20,562 nt of DNA, from positions 7,654 to 28,215 of the forward strand of contig DCUN01000151.1 of NCBI GenBank assembly GCA_002327225.1. Direction: 5' to 3'. Numbering within the stretch: position 1 is the stretch's first letter; every line of letters begins with the position of its first letter. The translations under genes and the position numbers were made by a program. This DNA is from Desulfobulbaceae bacterium UBA2213. GTDB taxonomy: Bacteria; Desulfobacterota; Desulfobulbia; Desulfobulbales; Desulfocapsaceae. Shown here piece by piece: positions 15,330-20,562 of the stretch. The notes beneath the pieces were generated by a model. It searched no databases. It had not been told where the DNA came from and worked only from the letters and a program-made list of their open reading frames with translations.

Positions 15330-18300
15330 TCACATGAAGGCCGCATCAACGGCGGCCATGATCTGCTCATTGCCGATATTCTTCAAGCTCACCGCATCGG
15401 AACGACAACCGGCGACACAGGCGCCACAGCCTTTGCACATGCTGGTGGTCACCACCGAGATCCCATTTTCATCAAGGGACACAGCATGATAGGCACAGAC
15501 CTCGACACAGAGTCCGCAGCCGGTACATTTGGCTGGAGTTACCACCGCAGTAACGCTTTCAGCAGGTACTGCATCATAGGCCAGAATAATGGCAGCCCTG
15601 GCCGCTGCGGCCTTGGCCTGGGCAATGGCCTCTTCCATGGGTTTGGGGTAATGACAGAGGCCGGCGAGAAAGACGCCTTCCGTGGCAAAATCAACGGGCC
15701 GCAGTTTCATGTGCGCCTCGAGCAGGAAGCCCTGGGAGTCGACGGCGCATTTAAAGAACTTGGAAAGACTGCCGGTCTGTTCGCGCGGCTGGATGGCGGT
15801 GGCCAGCACCAGCAGGTCGGGATGGATAGAGATATTCGCATCAATGATCGGATCATGGGCATGAACGAGCAGCCGGCCATCCCTCTCACTCACATGGGGA
15901 AGATGATCCAGATCATAGCAGACAAAGATAATCCCCTTGGCGCGGGCCTCCTGATAGAGGCGTTCACGCTGGCCGTAGGTCCTGATATCCCGGTAGAGCA
16001 TGTAGATATCCATCTCAGGATTCAGCTCCTTGAGCTTGACCGCCGAATCAATGGCATGGGTGCAGCAGACCCGGCTGCAGTAGGGTCTCTCGGGAATACG
16101 GGAGCCGACACAGTGGATGAAGACCGCCTGCTTGACCTCTTTAAGGCCTGCATCTTCTTCCATGAAGCGTTGATCCAGCTCCAGCAGGGTCTGGACACGA
16201 TGGTCGATCCCATGGAGAAACTGCCACTCCTCTTCAGGCTGATACGCCTGCCCACCCACGGCGATGACCGCCACCCCGTGTTCAAAAGAGTGGCCATCGC
16301 TGAAGGTGGTAATAAATTTCCCCACGGAACCCGTGACCTCACTTATTTCCGTATTGTACTTGACGCTGATCTGGGGATGAGTGGTGACTCGCGCCGTCAG
16401 CTCATTGATAAAGGGCAGGAATGTGTCACCTTTCCAGTTGCGATAGACCTTGCGGCCATTGCCACCTAAGCATTCACTCTGTTCAACAAGGATGACCGGA
16501 TAATTCTGTTCGGCCATGGAGAGGGCCGCTGTCATCCCGGTGACACCGCCGCCGATCACCAGTGCCGATTTGGTCACCGGCACGGTATTGTACGGCAGGG
16601 CACCTTCACTCCGCACGCGGGCCACGGCCATGGCTACCAGATCTTTGGCCTTGGCCGTCGCCTTCTCCGGCTCCAGCTGATGGACCCAGGAATTCTGGTC
16701 CCTGATATTGGCCATCTCAAAGAGAAACTTGTTGAGTCCCGCATCACGCAGGGTCTCCTGAAAGAGCGGCTCATGGGTTCGGGGCGAACAGGAGGCCACC
16801 ACCACCCGGTTCAAACCCTGTTCCTTGATGATCGATACCATCTGGTTGATCGTATCCTGGGAACAGGTAAAGAGATTGCACTGGGAAAAGACCACGCCGT
16901 CCAGGTTTTTCGCATGGGCGGCCACCGCCTCCACATCGACAACACTGGAGATATTGATCCCGCAGTGGCAGACAAAGACCCCGATCCTGGGGGCCTGGGC
17001 GTGAATATTCATCTCGGCCGGATAGACCTTTTTACTGGTCTCTGTCCAACGGGCCGGGGCCATGATCCGGCCCGCTTCAGCTGCGGCCGCACTGGCTTCC
17101 ATCACCGACTGAGGGATATCCTTGGGTTCCGAGGCCGCGCCGCAGACATAGATACCCGGCCTGCTGGTAGCCACAGGATTAAAGCTGTCTGTTTTGATAA
17201 AATTGTCAGCATCCAGTTCCAGTCCCAGCATTTCCGCCAGTTTAACCGTATGCCGGTACACCTGCAGGCCGGTTGACAAAACCACCATGTCAAACTCGGC
17301 GAAATTGACCTTGCCCAGCTCATCCACGTAGCGGAGCTGCAGGCTCCCTGAATCATCCGCCGGGATGACCGAGTGCACCCGCGCCCGGTGAAATCGGACG
17401 CCATCTTCCTTGGCGCGGTTGTAATAATTCTCAAAGCCCTTGCCGTGGGTCCGCATATCCATATAGAAGATCGAAGACTCAAACTCGCCATGGGCATGTT
17501 CCTTGGCAATCACCGCCTGTTTGAGGGCAAACATACAGCAGATGGAAGAACAATAGGGATGACCGACCCGGTTGATATCACGGGAGCCAATGCATTGCAG
17601 CCAGGCAATCCGCTTTGGTTCCTGGCCGTCAGAGGGTCGTTCCAGGTGGCCCATACAGGGGCCGGAGGGGCTGAGCAGACGCTCAAACTCCATGGAGGTC
17701 ACGACATTTGGCAGACGTCCATAGCCGGTAAAATCAAGGGGGGAGGGATCAAAGCGGGAGAATCCAGGGGCCAGCACCACCGATCCAACTTCGAGTATGT
17801 ACTCGCGGGCTGTCTCGTCAAAGTTGATGGCGCCTGCCTGGCAAACCTTGGCGCAGAGACCGCAACGGCCCGGTTTGTTGATCCAGATACAGTGCTCAGG
17901 ATCGAGGGCATACTTTAAAGGGACGGCCTGGGGATAACTGAGATAGGCCGCCTTGCGCTCGCCGATCCCCATATTGAAATCATTGCTCACCTTTTTCGGA
18001 CATTTCTCCGCACACAGTCCGCAGGCAATACATTTTTCCGGATCGATATAGCGTGGACGCTGGCGAACCACGGCCTTGAAGCTGCCAGGCTCACCCTCGA
18101 GGGCAATCAGATCTGCCAGGGTCAGGAGGTTGATATTGAAATGGCGACCGCATTCCACCAGTTTGGGCGAGAGGATACAGGCGGAACAGTCGTTGGTGGG
18201 GAAGGTCTTATCCAGCTGGGACATCTTGCCGCCGATGGCGGTAGTTCTCTCCACCAGATGGACGAGGAAACCGCTGTTTGCCAGGTCGAGCGCCGCCTGC

Positions 18301-18347
18301 ACACCGGCAATGCCGCCGCCAACCACTAATACCGATCCGTTGGACAT
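15330..18347 (-). CDS. hdrA: HdrA, double-length flavin/Fe-S subunit
   Basis: Central flavoprotein, the presumed site of flavin-based electron bifurcation between NAD(P)H-derived electrons, ferredoxin and the HdrCB disulfide site. At 1005 residues it exceeds the roughly 650 of methanogen HdrA. Residues 1 to about 560 form a full HdrA: VVGGGIAG near residue 8, the DCSACILSPKLVECGR cluster, ferredoxin motifs CIACGLCAEKCP and CGLCAKVC, the GxGSRD strand and the VCHCGINI region. A second nucleotide fold follows (VIGGGVTGMTAALS), with its own IHCVGSR and C-terminal ferredoxins CTGCGLCVEVC and CKGCGACVAGC. It therefore looks like an HdrA fused to a second HdrA-like half. The ATG has no recognisable Shine-Dalgarno sequence because a heptamer array lies directly upstream. 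Confidence 0.93.
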   Translation of the reverse strand: MSNGSVLVVGGGIAGVQAALDLANSGFLVHLVERTTAIGGKMSQLDKTFPTNDCSACILSPKLVECGRHFNINLLTLADLIALEGEPGSFKAVVRQRPRYIDPEKCIACGLCAEKCPKKVSNDFNMGIGERKAAYLSYPQAVPLKYALDPEHCIWINKPGRCGLCAKVCQAGAINFDETAREYILEVGSVVLAPGFSRFDPSPLDFTGYGRLPNVVTSMEFERLLSPSGPCMGHLERPSDGQEPKRIAWLQCIGSRDINRVGHPYCSSICCMFALKQAVIAKEHAHGEFESSIFYMDMRTHGKGFENYYNRAKEDGVRFHRARVHSVIPADDSGSLQLRYVDELGKVNFAEFDMVVLSTGLQVYRHTVKLAEMLGLELDADNFIKTDSFNPVATSRPGIYVCGAASEPKDIPQSVMEASAAAAEAGRIMAPARWTETSKKVYPAEMNIHAQAPRIGVFVCHCGINISSVVDVEAVAAHAKNLDGVVFSQCNLFTCSQDTINQMVSIIKEQGLNRVVVASCSPRTHEPLFQETLRDAGLNKFLFEMANIRDQNSWVHQLEPEKATAKAKDLVAMAVARVRSEGALPYNTVPVTKSALVIGGGVTGMTAALSMAEQNYPVILVEQSECLGGNGRKVYRNWKGDTFLPFINELTARVTTHPQISVKYNTEISEVTGSVGKFITTFSDGHSFEHGVAVIAVGGQAYQPEEEWQFLHGIDHRVQTLLELDQRFMEEDAGLKEVKQAVFIHCVGSRIPERPYCSRVCCTHAIDSAVKLKELNPEMDIYMLYRDIRTYGQRERLYQEARAKGIIFVCYDLDHLPHVSERDGRLLVHAHDPIIDANISIHPDLLVLATAIQPREQTGSLSKFFKCAVDSQGFLLEAHMKLRPVDFATEGVFLAGLCHYPKPMEEAIAQAKAAAARAAIILAYDAVPAESVTAVVTPAKCTGCGLCVEVCAYHAVSLDENGISVVTTSMCKGCGACVAGCRSDAVSLKNIGNEQIMAAVDAAFM

Positions 18348-18356
18348 GATATATTG

Positions 18357-18446
18357 AATTACGAATTACGAATTAATAATTACGAATTACGAAACACGAA
18401 TTACGAATGTTATAATTTTTCATTCGTCATTCGTCATTCGTAATTC
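18357..18446. repeat. AATTACG heptamer array with inverted CATTCGT units
   Basis: Seven consecutive 7-bp units (18357-18405), five exact AATTACG and two altered, then CATTCGT three times (18421-18441). GAATTACGAATG (18398-18409) is exactly inverted at 18435-18446, so the transcript can form a hairpin. It fills the whole gap between the hdrCB stop, which it touches, and the hdrA start. Confidence 0.9.
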
Positions 18447-19669
18447 TATTTCACCAGGGCCTTGACAATCCAGTTCCACAGATGCGTGGTCTGCCATTTA
18501 CCGCCGTAATGCTCGGCCAGATCTTTGATCTGACCGTGACAGTTATGGCAGGGAGTGATCACCACATCGGCTCCGGTGGTTTGAAGCTGCTCGAATTTCA
18601 TTCTGCCATGCTGACGGCGATTATCGGTAAATCCTGCCTGCAGGGCCCCGCCGCCACCGCCGCAACAGTAGTTGTTGGATTTATTGGGCCAGACATCGAT
18701 GAAATTTTCTTCACCGCAGACCTGTTTGATGACAAAACGCAGATCATCGGCCACCGGATCGCCAAGACTCTGCCGCACCAGTTTGCAAGGATCCTGAACC
18801 GTGAATTTCAGTCCTTCAGTGTTCCAGGAAGAGTCCACCTTGAGCCGGCCCTCCCTGATCCACTGGGCGTAATAGGTGATAATACTGACAACATTGAAGT
18901 TGTGGGGAATGTTGAACCGTTTCAACCCTTCCAGGGTTGCATAGAGCATGTGGCCTCACTCTGTGTTTATGTAGGTGGGGCACCCCAAGGCATCCACTGT
19001 CTCCGCCTGCTTGCGGACGGTATACTCCCAATCCTGCGGATCACCGGAGAAGAGACAGTAATTGGCTCCGTCCCACCATTTCGAGGAATAGGTCCAATCA
19101 ATGCCGACCGCATGGAAGATCTTCCAGATGAAGGCCATCTCCTCCGGCTCAACCGTCGGTTCCTTGGCATTCTGGTTCAGATAAAACTGGGCGCCCACCT
19201 TATCCACAGGGGCCTGCATATCAGCCCATTCCGGCTCATTTTCATGAATCTCTTCGAGGATATCGCCGACCACCCAGACGAAATCTTCATTGGGAATACC
19301 GGTTGAGTTCCCGGGATCCTTCTGCAGCTCACAGGATTTCTGCAGATTTATCGGCCGTTGATCTTTTGGCCGCATGCCTTTCAGCTCATAGACAAAGCGA
19401 CCGACATTGATGCCCATGGGACAGGCATATTCACAGCGCTGGCAGATGGAACAGGAGTAGATCCAGTTGGTATTTCGGAGCAGGTCGTCCTGGCCAAGCA
19501 CAAGATAACGAATGAATTTGCGGGGATCCATGTTTTCGATATCACTGGCCGCACAGCCGCTGGCGCAGAGGCCGCAGGTGAGGCAATAATCAATTCTGGC
19601 ATTGGGAAGCTTGTCCTGGAACTGTTTTTTCAGTTCAGCCCGCAAGGGTAAAAGGTCAATTTCTGTCAT
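18446..19669 (-). CDS. fused HdrC-HdrB (HdrD/DsrK-like) subunit with in-frame TGA, probable selenoprotein
   Basis: First gene of the operon, the likely disulfide/thiol-reacting subunit. Residues 29-39 and 73-83 hold two [4Fe-4S] motifs of HdrC type (CLTCGLCASGC, CSICQRCEYAC). The second half has a canonical CCG domain: C295, C335-C336-G, C374-x2-C377, which in HdrB binds a noncubane cluster. Codon 238 is TGA (18956-18958) in the same frame, inside INTE-x-GHMLYATL, where HdrD/DsrK relatives have Cys (ECGH). Protein similarity runs unbroken through the TGA, no ribosome site precedes the downstream ATG, and a SECIS-like stem follows. I read it as one 407-residue protein with selenocysteine 238. 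The alternatives are a Cys-to-stop mutation, a sequencing error, or two separate polypeptides. Start is the ATG at 19667-19669, with a weak GGCGGT upstream. Confidence 0.85.
18923..18958 (-). promoter_or_regulatory. candidate bacterial SECIS element with its UGA codon
   Basis: Read on the minus strand: UGA (18956-18958), 16 nt, then CAACCC (18934-18939), loop UGGAA (18929-18933), GGGUUG (18923-18928). The stem is perfect over 6 bp, the loop starts 22 nt after the UGA and has G at its second position. These are the properties described for bacterial SECIS elements: apical loop roughly 16-37 nt downstream and a G among the first two loop bases. Confidence 0.75.
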
Positions 19670-20063
19670 GACATACCGCCAGTAAGAGAAATGGAAGAAT
19701 GGTTTTGTTTGTCAAAGATTCCGGTCGATTAACCTATTGTAAGGAAGAATAACAGTGCAGTGCCCGGCCATCAGGGATCATTAGCAACCGGTTAGAAAGG
19801 CAATGATTATGCCTGAATAGTCCCTGAATAATTTTTAGTTTATAAACGTCTTCGACAAGATTTGTAATATGTTCACTTGGTATTTCTGGTTTTTTTATTG
19901 CGAACGTATTGAAATGGAAATTACAGTTTATAACTAGGAATGAACAGGGAGAAGGCCACCTGCCGGGGCTGCTTAGGCATCAGTTATATCCTGGCGTTAT
20001 GGATCAAATCTATCAGGCCGGCAATGGGTTTTTGCCCTTGGCAACCGACGGTTCAAGAAGATT
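19670..20063. other. intergenic region upstream of the hdr-flx operon
   Basis: 394 bp without a supported gene. The operon promoter should be here. TTGACA, a perfect -35 on the minus strand at 19710-19715, lacks a good -10 at the right spacing, so I do not call a promoter. AGGCA-N7-TGCCT (19798-19814) is a loose relative of the gdhA palindrome with wrong spacing. A 5-bp stem GGCAA/TTGCC lies near 20019-20036. Confidence 0.5.
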
Positions 20064-20261
20064 CTATAGTGAGTCATCTTCAAAGTCGTACTCATCCATC
20101 ATGGTCTCGGCCAGGCTGAGGAATACCCCCATGGATTCGCTGAGGTTTTTCACCACCTGGCTGTAGGCCACCTTTTCTTCTACAGTTTTGGCCTTTGCCA
20201 TTGCCTTGATTGTTGCCAGCAATTCATTGGACATGCCTTCCATTATCTTCTCTGGTTCCAT
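20064..20261 (-). CDS. small acidic helical protein, right copy (65 aa)
   Basis: Unrecognised family; same protein as at 11311-11502 with the added C-terminal residues Ser-Leu before its own stop. The start is the ATG with GGAGG 6 nt upstream. It lies 88 bp downstream of the tolC-like gene on the same strand, and its promoter boxes lie within that gap. Because this copy has its own stop codon and a better -35 box, it is probably the parent of the pair. The product is predicted soluble and helical with a DEYDFEDDSL tail, which would suit a small adaptor or regulator, but nothing shows a function. Confidence 0.65.
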   Translation of the reverse strand: MEPEKIMEGMSNELLATIKAMAKAKTVEEKVAYSQVVKNLSESMGVFLSLAETMMDEYDFEDDSL

Positions 20262-20357
20262 GCTTTCCTCCCTGGTGTGAAGTCTGTTGTCGTGTTGAAA
20301 ATATGAGGACAATGTAGTGTACGCAATTTTTGATTTTTCCGAAAGGCTCTCAAGGAA
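20072..20357. repeat. 286-bp duplicated segment, right copy
   Basis: Direct-repeat partner of 11313-11598, about 98% identical by hand count. It starts within the small gene's last codons and ends two to three codons inside the 3' end of the tolC-like gene. Distance between copies is 8759 bp and the entire hdr-flx operon lies between them. Confidence 0.95.
20298..20326 (-). promoter_or_regulatory. candidate promoter of the right small gene
   Basis: TTGCGT (20321-20326), 17-bp spacer, TATTTT (20298-20303) on the minus strand. In the left copy the same -35 reads TCGCGT, a weaker match, so the two copies may differ in expression. Confidence 0.4.
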
Positions 20358-20562
20358 TTATTTCTTCGGCTGTTGTTGTCAGGTCGGTTTCTCCACCAGA
20401 GCCGATGGCCTGTTCAATACTGGTCTGAGCTATACGGTAGTCATACAGAGCCTGAATATAGTTGGCTTTGGCCTGGACCAGCAGGGTGTCGGCATCCGTG
20501 ACCTCCACCGGACTGCCCACGCCGGCCTTGTAGCGGCCGGATGCGATCTGGGAATTCTCCTG
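20350..20562 (-). CDS. outer membrane efflux protein (TolC family), C-terminal 70 residues, runs off the window
   Basis: Partial gene. Reading inward from the window edge, the frame stays open for 70 codons and stops at TGA (20350-20352). The peptide includes SGRYKAGVGSPVEVTDA, then LLVQAKANYIQALYDYRIA and a Gly-rich end. This is the conserved final helix pair of TolC-type outer membrane channels (RYxxGxxSxxxVLDAQ-like, then NYxxALYDY). It would pair with an inner membrane pump and an adaptor encoded elsewhere. It is unrelated in function to the redox operon and marks the chromosomal neighbourhood on that side. Confidence 0.85.
   Translation of the reverse strand, partial: QENSQIASGRYKAGVGSPVEVTDADTLLVQAKANYIQALYDYRIAQTSIEQAIGSGGETDLTTTAEEIIP

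Noticed and set aside
15291..16469. 392-codon open frame on the plus strand opposite hdrA
   Set aside because: Antisense to a clear HdrA coding region, with no family motif and no ribosome site; a by-product of GC-rich codon usage.
18357..18446. CRISPR-like array
   Set aside because: The units are contiguous heptamers without spacers, so this is a simple tandem repeat.
18446..18949. A separate hdrB gene starting at the ATG 18947-18949
   Set aside because: No ribosome site precedes this ATG, the product would lack the first CCG domain, and protein similarity continues in frame upstream through the TGA.
19798..19814. AGGCA-N7-TGCCT as an NrpR-type operator upstream of the hdr-flx operon
   Set aside because: Odd 7-bp spacing, unlike the N4/N6 palindromes near gdhA, and not tied to a recognisable promoter.
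11313..20357. Composite transposon carrying the hdr-flx operon
   Set aside because: The flanking repeats encode no transposase and have no terminal inverted repeats or target duplications that I can see.

Overview
The window reads as chromosomal DNA of a strictly anaerobic Desulfobacterota (delta-proteobacterial) organism, probably a sulfate or sulfur metaboliser near the Desulfobulbaceae. The basis is an Flx-Hdr electron-transfer operon, a three-subunit ferredoxin-bearing glutamate synthase, an NrpR-type nitrogen regulator, many Cys-rich iron-sulfur proteins and a probable selenocysteine codon. No rRNA, tRNA, CRISPR array or transposase is visible.

Nitrogen block (1-11230). On the minus strand, read right to left, three overlapping or close genes encode a split glutamate synthase: the glutaminase subunit (4093-5235), the FMN/Fe-S synthase subunit (2495-4135) and a GXGXG + FAD/NAD(P) oxidoreductase + ferredoxin subunit (40-2406). 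Upstream lies an 873-residue PEP-synthase-like ATP-grasp protein with a degenerate KaiC-like front domain (5554-8175). Next is gdhA (8475-9815). Divergent from gdhA is nrpR on the plus strand (10224-11228). The gdhA-nrpR gap holds GGCA...TGCC palindromes, one placed directly after the gdhA -10 box. Ammonium assimilation by GDH and GOGAT, with a linked 2-oxoglutarate/nitrogen regulator, makes this a coherent block.

Redox block (11867-19669, all minus strand, one operon). The order of transcription is a fused HdrC-HdrB (HdrD/DsrK-like) gene, hdrA (double-length), flxD/mvhD, flxC, flxB, flxA. The likely complex takes electrons from NAD(P)H at FlxA, passes them through FlxB/C/D to the bifurcating flavin of HdrA, and delivers them to ferredoxin and to a disulfide or thiol acceptor on the HdrCB subunit. 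The HdrCB gene is interrupted by an in-frame TGA (18956-18958) exactly where relatives carry the Cys of an ECGH motif. A 6-bp stem with a UGGAA loop lies 16 nt downstream and fits a bacterial SECIS element, so the two halves most likely form one 407-residue selenoprotein.

Repeats. A 286-bp segment carrying a small unknown gene occurs twice (11313-11598 and 20072-20357), gapless with 5 mismatches by hand count, as direct repeats bracketing the Flx-Hdr operon. The right copy abuts the 3' end of a tolC-like gene that runs off the window (20350-20562). A roughly 80-bp hairpin element occurs three times: after gdhA (8322-8400, inverted), in the gdhA leader (9866-9944) and after nrpR (11234-11313). 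The last copy supplies the stop codon of the left small gene. A heptamer array (18357-18446) sits between the HdrCB gene and hdrA.
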